DNA of 17,024 bases from Pseudomonadota bacterium (GTDB lineage Bacteria > Pseudomonadota > Alphaproteobacteria > Caulobacterales > Caulobacteraceae). Shown piece by piece: positions 1 through 6,664 of the stretch; the stretch's first letter is position 1, and the number at the start of each line of letters is the position of its first letter. The stretch spans positions 1-17,024 of the forward strand of contig JAEYUE010000148.1 of the NCBI GenBank assembly GCA_023433655.1, written 5' to 3'. The position numbers were made by a program, and so were the translations under genes. A model generated the notes under the pieces. That model saw nothing but the letters and a program-made list of their open reading frames with translations. It had not been told where the DNA came from and made no database searches.

Positions 1-1786
1 GACGCACATGACCAGGCAGCGCTTCGCTGGACGCCTGGCGCACCGCGGCCGCGTGGCCTCGTCCTGGGTGGCGCCTCGCGTCCTCGGTCGGCCTCGGGGT
101 CGATCCTCTTCGGGCGGCGATGGCCGGGACCTGGGTGGTCACCTGCTGGTCCTGGTAGGTGTTGTGGAACACCGCCGAGCTGAACAGCAACCGGTTGTCG
201 AACACCGACCCCTTCAGGCCCGCCTCGAGCGACTCCACCTTCTCCGGATCGTAGCCGTTGACCGTATCGGGCGTCAGGCTGGCGTCGCCGCGCATGTCGA
301 AGCCACCCGACTTGAAGCCGTTCGACCACGACACATAGCCGGTGATGTCGTCGCTGAAGTCGTAGGAGAGCGCCACGCGCGGCGAGAAGTTGTTGAAATC
401 CTTCTCGTTCGTATAGAGCGTGTTCTGCACCAGCGGGACCGCGGCGGGACCGCCGGTCAGCGGCGTGCGGCCGACGCCGAGATAGGTGGCGCGGTTGACG
501 TGGCCGGTCTTGGTGTCCTGGGTCCAGCGCGCGCCGAGGCCGAGGTGCAGCCGCTCGGTCAGGTCCAGGTTGACGTCGGCGAAGGCCGCCAGGCTCTGGG
601 TGTCGACGTAGCCGCCGGTGCCGATGGTGATGCCGGCCGCGCCCAGCACGGTGTCGAAGGCGCCCTCGGCGTGACCGTCGAGGAAATAGGCGCCCATCAC
701 GCCCTGCAACCGGTCGTAGTCGAACAGGAACTGGAATTCCTGGGTCAGCTGGTCGTCCGCGTAGTAGGCCGGGATGTCCAGCGTCGGGGCCGGCGTGTTG
801 TCGAAGTCGATCACCGTATCGGTGTCGCCTTCCCGCCAGGCGGTGATCGATTTGAAGGTCCAGTGGTCGTTCAGGTCCAGCTGCACCGTGGCCGAGAAGC
901 CCTGGTTCATCACCGAGTTCTCGTCGCCGATGCCGGCCCAGGTGTCAAAGACGCTGTCCGGCACGCCCGCGCCGGGGCCGACCCCGGCGACTTCGCGGTG
1001 GCCGTGACGGGGATTGCAGTCGTCCTCGACCCGGTCGTAGGCCAGGCGGATCGACATATCCTCGCGCGGCTCCCACTCCGCGCTCAGGCGACCGGCCAGC
1101 ACATCCTTGTTGTAGTGTTCGGCGCCGGTGTTCAGGTTCTCGCCGTAGCCGTCGCGCTGATAGCTGGCGATGGCGCCGCCGACGCGGAAATTGTCGGCCA
1201 GCGGCATGCTGCCCGAGGCCAGCAGATCGATCTGGTTGTAGCTGCCATAGGCGCCGCGCAGGGTCAGCTCCGGGTCCTGCGACAGGCGGGAGGTGACGTA
1301 TTTGACCGCGCCGCCGACCGTGTTGCGGCCGTACAGGGTGCCCTGCGGCCCGCGCAGCACCTCGATGCGCTCGACGTCATAGATGTCCAGCACCGCGCCC
1401 TGCGGGCGGGCGATGTAGACGTCGTCCACGTAGAGGCCGACGCCGGGCTCGAAGCCCCACAGCGGATCCTGCTGGCCGACGCCGCGGATGAAGGAGATCA
1501 GGGTCGAGTTGGAGCCGCGGGCGACCTGAACGGTGGCGTTCGGGGTCTGCTGCTGCAGCGTGGTGATGTCCGTCGCGCCGGTCTCTTCCAGGCGTTCGGC
1601 GCCGAGGGCCGAGACCGAGATCGGCACGTCCTTCAGGGCCTCGTCGCGGCGCCGGGCGGTGACGATGACGTCGCCGACGGCGGCGGCCTCCTCGGTCTGG
1701 GTCGGCGCGTCCTGCGCGACGGCGACGGTCGACAGCGCCCCCCAGGCGGCGCCCGCCAGCAAGGCGGTCTTAACGTAGCGGTTCAT
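1..1786 (-). CDS. TonB-dependent outer-membrane receptor, 3' end outside window or broken
   Basis: Reads continuously on the minus strand from ATG at 1786 to the window edge, about 595 residues. A signal peptide (residues 1-24, cleavage likely VAVA|Q) is followed by a TonB-box-like VGDVIVTARR and a plug domain with the usual landmarks: DVPISVSAL, FIRGVGQQD, YVDDVYIARPQG, VERIEVLRGPQGTLYGRNTVGGAVKYVT. Barrel repeats follow, such as NFSPRVALSYDF and SWSNGFKSGGFD. Such receptors take up substrates across the outer membrane using TonB energy; the substrate cannot be read from sequence. An in-frame ATG at 1798 is a possible alternative start, but only 1786 has a G-rich stretch at useful spacing. 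It is divergent from the TetR gene, which probably regulates it (inference). After about position 122 the reading changes to Arg/Pro-rich residues without beta-strand pattern, so the C-terminus is probably not native; full-length members have 700-800 residues. Confidence 0.9.
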   Translation of the reverse strand, partial: MNRYVKTALLAGAAWGALSTVAVAQDAPTQTEEAAAVGDVIVTARRRDEALKDVPISVSALGAERLEETGATDITTLQQQTPNATVQVARGSNSTLISFIRGVGQQDPLWGFEPGVGLYVDDVYIARPQGAVLDIYDVERIEVLRGPQGTLYGRNTVGGAVKYVTSRLSQDPELTLRGAYGSYNQIDLLASGSMPLADNFRVGGAIASYQRDGYGENLNTGAEHYNKDVLAGRLSAEWEPREDMSIRLAYDRVEDDCNPRHGHREVAGVGPGAGVPDSVFDTWAGIGDENSVMNQGFSATVQLDLNDHWTFKSITAWREGDTDTVIDFDNTPAPTLDIPAYYADDQLTQEFQFLFDYDRLQGVMGAYFLDGHAEGAFDTVLGAAGITIGTGGYVDTQSLAAFADVNLDLTERLHLGLGARWTQDTKTGHVNRATYLGVGRTPLTGGPAAVPLVQNTLYTNEKDFNNFSPRVALSYDFSDDITGYVSWSNGFKSGGFDMRGDASLTPDTVNGYDPEKVESLEAGLKGSVFDNRLLFSSAVFHNTYQDQQVTTQVPAIAARRGSTPRPTEDARRHPGRGHAAAVRQASSEALPGHVR

Positions 1787-1824
1787 GTGCAGTCCCATCC
1801 TGTGATTTCAGCCCGTGACGCTAT

Positions 1825-1842
1825 TTATTCAGCGTTCAATGA
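1825..1842. promoter_or_regulatory. Imperfect 18-bp dyad, candidate TetR operator
   Basis: TTATTCAGC|GTTCAATGA is an imperfect inverted repeat centred between 1833 and 1834. It lies in the only AT-rich patch (about 1821-1860) of the 176-bp gap between the divergent TonB receptor and TetR genes. It is close to the perfect palindrome TTATTGAAC/GTTCAATAA typical of BetI-like TetR-family operators (from memory, not searched). Position and symmetry suggest that the adjacent TetR protein binds here and controls both directions. I could not assign convincing -35/-10 boxes. Confidence 0.4.
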
Positions 1843-1962
1843 TTTTCTTGGACCGTAACCGTTTTGGCCCTGCTGTCAAACGGCGCCGCTTGGCGGCTGC
1901 GTGCGGTCCGATGGACTGTGGCGCCGTTGCCATTGCGGTCGCAGGCGGCCTAGCTTCGGCCA

Positions 1963-2691
1963 ATGACGAAGCAAGACGCGCCGAAATCTCCCACCGCCGT
2001 CGGCGCCGCCCGGCGCGGCCGTCCGCCGAAGGCGAAGGCCGAGGCCGCCGGCGACACGCGCGAATCCATCCTGGATGCCGCCGAGGACCTGTTCTCCAAA
2101 CACGGCTTCTATGGCGTCACCATCCGGGAAGTGGCGCGCGAGGCCGGCGTCGACACCGCCCTGGTCCACTACTATTTCGGCTCCAAGCGGGCCCTGTTCG
2201 ACGCCGTCTTCCTTCGCCGGGCCGAGGTCTGGAACAGCGACCGCGTCAACGCCATCAACCGCTACGCCGAAAGCGCCGGCGCCGACATGACCCTGGAAGG
2301 CCTGCTGGCGGTCTTCCTGCACTCGCCGTTCGAATGGGCGCTGAAGGGCGGGCCGGGCTGGAAGCACTATGCGGCCCTGGTGGCCCAGACCAACGCCAAT
2401 CCGATGTTCGGCGGCGAGATCATGACCCGCTATTTCGACCCCACCGCGCGGCGGCTCATCGAGCTGATCAAGCGGGTCCTGCCCGAGGCCCGGGAAGAGG
2501 ACCTGTACTGGGGCTATCACAACCTGTCCGGCGCCCTGACCCTGACGCTGGGCGAAACCGGCCGCCTCGACCGGCTGTCCGGCGGCCTGTGCAGGTCTGG
2601 CGACCTGGAGACCGCGGGCGCCTATATGGTGAAGTTCGCCGCCGCCGGCTTCCGCGCGGTGTGCGGACCAGACGCCCCGGGCCGCCAATGA
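1963..2691 (+). CDS. TetR/AcrR-family transcriptional regulator
   Basis: 242 residues. A basic N-terminal tail (ARRGRPPKAK) precedes a classic TetR helix-turn-helix at about residues 32-78: TRESILDAAEDLFSKHGF, then GVTIREVAREAGVDTALVHYYF and GSKRALFDAVF. The C-terminal ligand and dimerisation half (80-235) is helical and of the TetR_C type, with no recognisable ligand signature. Family members are usually repressors released by a small molecule. The gene diverges from a TonB receptor across 176 bp that contain a dyad at 1825-1842, the standard layout for autoregulation plus control of the divergent gene. Its TGA stop overlaps the ATG of the next gene (ATGA, 2688-2691), so the two are translationally coupled. 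The ATG at 1963 has no strong ribosome-binding site. Family assignment is secure; targets are inferred. Confidence 0.93.
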   Translation: MTKQDAPKSPTAVGAARRGRPPKAKAEAAGDTRESILDAAEDLFSKHGFYGVTIREVAREAGVDTALVHYYFGSKRALFDAVFLRRAEVWNSDRVNAINRYAESAGADMTLEGLLAVFLHSPFEWALKGGPGWKHYAALVAQTNANPMFGGEIMTRYFDPTARRLIELIKRVLPEAREEDLYWGYHNLSGALTLTLGETGRLDRLSGGLCRSGDLETAGAYMVKFAAAGFRAVCGPDAPGRQ

Positions 2692-3467
2692 CCGAAGTTC
2701 GGCCCGGTCCCGAGCCGATCCGCCTGAGCCTCGACCGCGCCCTGGTGCGGGGCGTCCTGGTGGCGCTGGCCGGCGGGGTCGTGCTGGCCCTCACCGGCGC
2801 CTTCGGGATGGACGACGTCCCGCTTGGCTTTCGCCTCACCTACTGGACCCTCATGATGCTGATCGGCGGGACATGGGGACATGTCTGCTCGCGCCTGATC
2901 GGACGGTTCCTCGACTTCGACCGGCGCCCGTGGCTGGCGACCGGGATGCTGACCGTCATCATCTCCGGACCGCTGTCGGTCATGGTGTGGGCGCTCACCA
3001 CCCGGTTCTTCGACGACGACCGCGCCCTGCAGTGGGAGCGGCTGCCCTATTTCCTCGGTCCCGTGGCGCTGGTCACCGGCGTCCTGTCGGCGCTCAACGT
3101 CTTCCTCAGCCGCACGCCGGTGCAGACCCATGCCGCCCCGGCCGGGGCGGCCCCGGCCCGCTTCCCGGCCCGCCTGCCGCCGAAGCTGCGCGGCGCGACG
3201 ATCCGGGCCGTGCAGTCCGAGGACCACTACCTGCGCGTCCACACCGACCGCGGCTCGGACCTGATCCTGATGCGGCTGACCGACGCCCTCGTCGAACTGG
3301 AGGGGCTGGAAGGAGCCCAGACCCACCGCAGCTGGTGGGTGGCGCGCGAGGCGGTGCGCGACGTGCGTCGCCGCGATGGCCGCGCCACCCTGATCCTCGA
3401 CCGTGGCCTGGAGGCCCCGGTCAGTCGCCGCTACGCCCGGGCCTTGCGCGAGGCCGGCTGGTACTAG
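2688..3467 (+). CDS. Membrane-anchored LytTR-domain DNA-binding protein
   Basis: 259 residues. The N-terminal half has four predicted membrane helices (about 20-39, 48-66, 83-104, 119-140). A Pro/Ala-rich linker leads to a C-terminal LytTR DNA-binding domain (about 163-258) with the family landmarks IRAVQSEDHYLRVHTDRG and QTHRSWWVAREAV. No receiver or kinase domain is present, so this is a one-component membrane-bound regulator like other Caulobacterales LytTR proteins; the sensed signal is unknown. The start at 2688 is set by the ATGA overlap with the TetR stop; an open frame extends farther upstream, but it lies inside the TetR gene and is not coding. The stop TAG at 3465-3467 shares its bases with the stop of the convergent carotenoid oxygenase gene. 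Domain calls are firm; function beyond DNA binding is inferred. Confidence 0.88.
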   Translation: MTEVRPGPEPIRLSLDRALVRGVLVALAGGVVLALTGAFGMDDVPLGFRLTYWTLMMLIGGTWGHVCSRLIGRFLDFDRRPWLATGMLTVIISGPLSVMVWALTTRFFDDDRALQWERLPYFLGPVALVTGVLSALNVFLSRTPVQTHAAPAGAAPARFPARLPPKLRGATIRAVQSEDHYLRVHTDRGSDLILMRLTDALVELEGLEGAQTHRSWWVAREAVRDVRRRDGRATLILDRGLEAPVSRRYARALREAGWY

Positions 3468-4930
3468 GCCGCCCAGATGCCGTGGAAACCCGCCGGCAGG
3501 GCGATATCGGCACGCCAGGTCCCCAGCGGCCCGTCGGCCACCCGACCCGCGTCGAACACGTGCAGTTCGGTGACCCCCTCGGCGAGGTTGATCGACGGTG
3601 CGACCAGCCAGGCTTCGGCCTCGGCGCCGCGTCCGGGCCGGGGCACGATCACCGCCTCCTCGACGACGTGACGCATGCCGAAATCGAAGCGGTCGGAACG
3701 GCCCGTTTCCCAGTCGTGCACCGCCAGGCCGGTCGGCAGCGGACGACCGCTCTTCTCGCCCGCCACGTGGGCGGTCAGGCGGCGCGGCAGTCCGGCGCGG
3801 CGCGGGTCGCTCTTGGGGAACTCCGCCGTAACGCCGGAGCTGATCATCTCCGCGCGCCCGTCCGTGTGCAGGGTGATCAGCGACAGAACCGCCGGCTCGC
3901 CCGTCACGGTCCCGCGCTGTTCGACCAGCACCCGCGCCCCCTCGACGGCGAAGGCTACGTCCTTGCCCGCCGCGACGTCGAAGCGGATGGTCCCCGAGGC
4001 GTCCTCCCAGGCGTCGCCGAGGTGGAAATAGCTGAACGCCGGCAGTTCGTAGATCCGCCGCCGGCCGAGGTCGGCCTTGTCGATCACCATCACCTGGGCG
4101 CCCAGATCCGGCCGCCACGCGAACTGCGAGGCGTAGGGCATGCCCCGGTGATCGAACACCCACGGCTGCAGCACCAGCACCAGGTGGCGCGCGGTGGCGG
4201 TGAAGTCGTGCATGAAGCACGCGCGCGGCAGGTCTATGATCTCCGCCGTCCGCAGGCTGCGGTCGGCGTTGAGGCGCCAGACCACCGCCCGGCCGCCGTT
4301 CAGGCCGATATTCCAGATCGTGCCGTCGGGGTCGTAGCGCGGATGGGCCTGGAACGGCATGCCCTTGAGGTCGTCGCGCAGGGTGACCACCCGGCGGGTC
4401 GACAGGTCGGCTGCCGACATTGCGGTCGGCGAGCCGCCCTCCCACAGGGCCCACACCTCGTCCCCGGCCAGCATGACAGCGGTGTTGGCGGCGTTGGCGT
4501 CGTCGTTGAGACCGATGCGGGCGCGCGGATCGCCCGCCGTGCCGAAGCCGGGCGTGACCACAGCGTCCAGTTCGCTCTCCAGGCGCCGCTTGGGCGTGTC
4601 GGCGAAGCGGGCCTCCAGCGTCGCCTGGCCGTCGAGCAGCCGGAACGCCCGCATCAGGCCGTCGCCGTCGAACCAGTGGGTGACGCTGCCGCCGGGCCGG
4701 CGGAACCTGCCCGGGCCGTTGCGGAACAGCGTGCCCTCCAGCCCCTCGGGCGCCCGTCCATGCACCAGCCGCAAGGCCCGGGGCGCGACGTCGGCCTCCA
4801 CATCGACGGTGGCCAACGCCCAATCGGCGGCTGCCTGCTGGGCGGCCATGGCCCGGACTGTCTCGGGGGTGACCACGGCGGCCGACAGGGCGGCGGCGCC
4901 GGCCAGGAAGCTACGGCGGGAAGGGATCAT
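3464..4930 (-). CDS. Tat-exported carotenoid oxygenase (RPE65/CCD family)
   Basis: 488 residues. The family of non-haem Fe(II) dioxygenases cleaves C=C bonds of carotenoids, apocarotenoids or stilbenes. All four iron-ligand histidines are visible: His196 (FQAHPRYDPDG), His241 (CFMHDFTAT), His303 (SYFHLGDAWED) and His483 (GFHGIW, near the C-terminus). Typical GTLFRNGPG (67-75) and HWFDGDGL (85-92) are present. The N-terminus SRRSFLAGAAALSAAVV is a twin-arginine signal, so the enzyme should fold with iron in the cytoplasm and be exported. The start at 4930 is supported by AGGAG at 4938-4942, 7 nt away; a longer frame reaching 5014 would overlap the upstream gene and lose the signal peptide at the N-terminus. 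It lies 23 nt after the DUF2141 gene, probably in one operon. It converges on the LytTR gene with a 4-nt overlap. Substrate is not determinable; lignostilbene-type compounds are as possible as carotenoids. Confidence 0.92.
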   Translation of the reverse strand: MIPSRRSFLAGAAALSAAVVTPETVRAMAAQQAAADWALATVDVEADVAPRALRLVHGRAPEGLEGTLFRNGPGRFRRPGGSVTHWFDGDGLMRAFRLLDGQATLEARFADTPKRRLESELDAVVTPGFGTAGDPRARIGLNDDANAANTAVMLAGDEVWALWEGGSPTAMSAADLSTRRVVTLRDDLKGMPFQAHPRYDPDGTIWNIGLNGGRAVVWRLNADRSLRTAEIIDLPRACFMHDFTATARHLVLVLQPWVFDHRGMPYASQFAWRPDLGAQVMVIDKADLGRRRIYELPAFSYFHLGDAWEDASGTIRFDVAAGKDVAFAVEGARVLVEQRGTVTGEPAVLSLITLHTDGRAEMISSGVTAEFPKSDPRRAGLPRRLTAHVAGEKSGRPLPTGLAVHDWETGRSDRFDFGMRHVVEEAVIVPRPGRGAEAEAWLVAPSINLAEGVTELHVFDAGRVADGPLGTWRADIALPAGFHGIWAA

Positions 4931-4953
4931 TTCGGCTCTCCTGACCGGGTCGC

Positions 4954-5373
4954 TCAGCGCAGCCGCAGAGTCTGGGCGACGGCGCCCTCGACTGCGAAGC
5001 GGGCCTGGTCCCATTCGGGCGGTCCCATGCGGCCGACGGCGTTGTTGGAGAAGGCGTAGGGCTCGGTCGGAATGCCGAAGGGGTTCGTGTCCATCTGGCC
5101 GTCGCCGTCGACGTCGTGAAAGACCTTGGCGCCATAGGTTCCCGCCGGCAGGCCGCGGAACACCGCCGTGGGCGAGTCGGTGGTCGCATCGACCCGCGCC
5201 TGGGCCACCGGCGCTCCGCCCGACCAGGCGGCTTCCGAGTCGTACAGGGCGACCATCACCGACCCCGTGCGGGCGCCGGTCTGGAAGGTCAGGGTGACCT
5301 CGGCCTCCTGGGCGAAGGCGGGCGAGGCGAGAGCGGCGAGGCTGACGGCGGCGGCGAGCGAAAGACGAAGCAT
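4954..5373 (-). CDS. Exported DUF2141 protein
   Basis: 139 residues. A clear Sec signal peptide MLRLSLAAAVSLAALASPAFA ends at residue 21, leaving a secreted beta-rich domain. The segment HDVDGDGQMDTNPFGIPTEP followed by YAFSNNA (about 86-112) is the DUF2141 hallmark; its DxDxDGxxD run looks like a calcium-binding loop (inference). Function of the family is unknown. The gene is the first of a probable two-gene unit with the carotenoid oxygenase 23 nt downstream, so the protein may assist the exported enzyme or its substrate; only the adjacency supports this. The start at 5373 is chosen because it begins the signal peptide; the ribosome-binding site is weak. Confidence 0.87.
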   Translation of the reverse strand: MLRLSLAAAVSLAALASPAFAQEAEVTLTFQTGARTGSVMVALYDSEAAWSGGAPVAQARVDATTDSPTAVFRGLPAGTYGAKVFHDVDGDGQMDTNPFGIPTEPYAFSNNAVGRMGPPEWDQARFAVEGAVAQTLRLR

Positions 5374-5530
5374 GATGCGATCCGGTGGCAGGCGAGACCC
5401 GACCTTCGGGCCTCTGACCCGCCGACCGTGCGCGGGTCGGGCCGAGGCCGCCACGCCGGATGCGGCGGCCGCCGCCCCGTCTTCGTGAACGGCGCTCCTC
5501 GTCCGTTGGCGAAGCGCGAACGACCGTCGT
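5374..5530. other. 157-bp intergenic stretch with GC-rich inverted repeats
   Basis: No gene is seen between the DUF2141 start and the end of the serine hydrolase gene. It contains several short GC-rich inverted repeats: CCCGA/TCGGG (5398-5410), overlapping alternatives GACCCG/CGGGTC (5416-5438) and CCGACC/GGTCGG (5422-5440), and a 14-bp palindrome GCGGCGGCCGCCGC (5462-5475). None has a T-run, so none is a standard terminator. The stretch must hold the promoter of the DUF2141-carotenoid oxygenase unit, but I cannot identify boxes. Confidence 0.35.
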
Positions 5531-6664
5531 TCAGAGCGTGCCGTACAGCGCCGCCTGCAGGCGGAGGGCGCGCGGGTCGCCGATCAGGTGCGGCGACTGG
5601 CGCGTCATCACATAGGCCGCCGACAGCCGCTCCGCCGGGTCGGCCCAGACACAGCTTCCACCCCAGCCGTAGTGACCAACGGCGTCCGGATTCGGCCCGA
5701 ACACCTCCAGTCCGCGGTTGCTGGTCCAGCCCGCGGCCCAGCCCATGACGAACGGCAGCACGCGGTCCTGTCCGTGGATGCGTTCACGCCGCGCCGCCTC
5801 CAGCGTCGCGGCCGACAGTACCTCGCGGCCCTCGAACCGGCCGTCGGTCATCACCGCCATGATCCGCGCCAGGGCCTCCGCCGTCGCATGCATGTTGGAC
5901 GACGGGATTTCGACCGTGCGCCATTGCGTCGTTTCGCGCGGGCCGGGCGCCGCCCCCCGGTCGAAGAAGGCGGCGCGCTTGATGGCGTCCAGCGTCTCCA
6001 GGCTCGGCGGTTTCGACGGCTTGCGCAGCTGGGCGACGCGGAAATGTTCCTCCTCCGGCAGGCCGAGCCACAGATCCAGCCCCGGGAAGTCCTCGCGCAG
6101 CGCCGTCCCCATCGTCCGCCCGTCCGCCCGGCGGAACAGCTCCCCCGCCAGATAGCCGATGGTGTTTGGATGATAGCCACTGGCCGTCCCCGGCTCCCAC
6201 ATCGGGGCCTGGGCGCAAAGCCGGGCCAGCACGCCCTCGCGGTCGAACCAGTCTTCGGGCTCGCGGGCCTCGGCGAAGCCCGGCAGACCGGCCTGGTGGC
6301 TCATCAGCTGGGCCACGGTGACGCGGTCCTTGCCCGCCTGTCCGAACTCCGGCCAGTAGCTCGCCACGGTCGCCTCATAGTCGAGCAGGCCGCGCTCGAC
6401 GCAGGTCGCGATCATCAGCGCCATCACCGCCTTGCCGGCCGAGAACACCGGGGTCAGCGTGTCCGGTCCGTAGGCCACGGTCCCGACGGTGTCGGCCCAG
6501 CCGCCCCACAGGTCGACGACGGGCTCGCCCTCGACGCACACCGTGAACCGCGCGCCCCGCTCGTTCAGCCCCTCGGGCGCCTCGACGAAGTTGGCGGCGA
6601 AGGCGTCCTTCACCGCCGCGAAGCGAGCCGGGCAGGGGCCATGGATTTCGGACAGGTCGGTCAT
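5531..6664 (-). CDS. Serine hydrolase of class C beta-lactamase fold, probably an esterase
   Basis: 377 residues, the full family length. The catalytic SxxK is SAGK (Ser75, Lys78) in TPVFSAGKAVMALMI. The second-motif tyrosine is Tyr164 in GYHPNTIGYLAGEL, and the third, KTG-equivalent motif is HYG at 331-333 (GHYGWGGSCVWADP). LMSHQAGLPG (121-130) is a conserved family segment. No signal peptide is seen, so a cytoplasmic location is likely; this and the HxG motif favour a family VIII carboxylesterase or lactone/amide hydrolase over a true beta-lactamase. The ATG at 6664 overlaps the stop of the upstream flavoprotein gene (ATGA, 6661-6664), so the two are translationally coupled. Substrate unknown. 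Confidence 0.88.
   Translation of the reverse strand: MTDLSEIHGPCPARFAAVKDAFAANFVEAPEGLNERGARFTVCVEGEPVVDLWGGWADTVGTVAYGPDTLTPVFSAGKAVMALMIATCVERGLLDYEATVASYWPEFGQAGKDRVTVAQLMSHQAGLPGFAEAREPEDWFDREGVLARLCAQAPMWEPGTASGYHPNTIGYLAGELFRRADGRTMGTALREDFPGLDLWLGLPEEEHFRVAQLRKPSKPPSLETLDAIKRAAFFDRGAAPGPRETTQWRTVEIPSSNMHATAEALARIMAVMTDGRFEGREVLSAATLEAARRERIHGQDRVLPFVMGWAAGWTSNRGLEVFGPNPDAVGHYGWGGSCVWADPAERLSAAYVMTRQSPHLIGDPRALRLQAALYGTL

Noticed and set aside
8..1858. Long plus-strand open frame (616 codons) over the first receptor
   Set aside because: It is antisense to a receptor with signal peptide and plug motifs. Its protein is Arg/Val/Gly-rich without domains, which is typical of GC-rich antisense frames.
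2622..4823. Minus-strand open frame (733 codons) and plus-strand frame 2873-5059 (728 codons)
   Set aside because: Both cross several genes with recognisable domains (LytTR protein, carotenoid oxygenase, DUF2141) and have low-complexity Arg/Pro/Gly-rich translations.
4931..5014. N-terminal extension of the carotenoid oxygenase
   Set aside because: It would overlap the DUF2141 coding region and bury the twin-arginine signal; AGGAG sits just before the ATG at 4930.
5462..5475. GCGGCGGCCGCCGC palindrome as terminator or operator
   Set aside because: In such GC-rich DNA short G/C palindromes arise by chance, there is no T-run, and no second copy is evident.
5531..6664. Antibiotic-resistance beta-lactamase
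   Set aside because: It has the SxxK fold signature, but no signal peptide and an HYG in place of KTG; coupling to a flavoprotein gene suggests an intracellular esterase-type enzyme.
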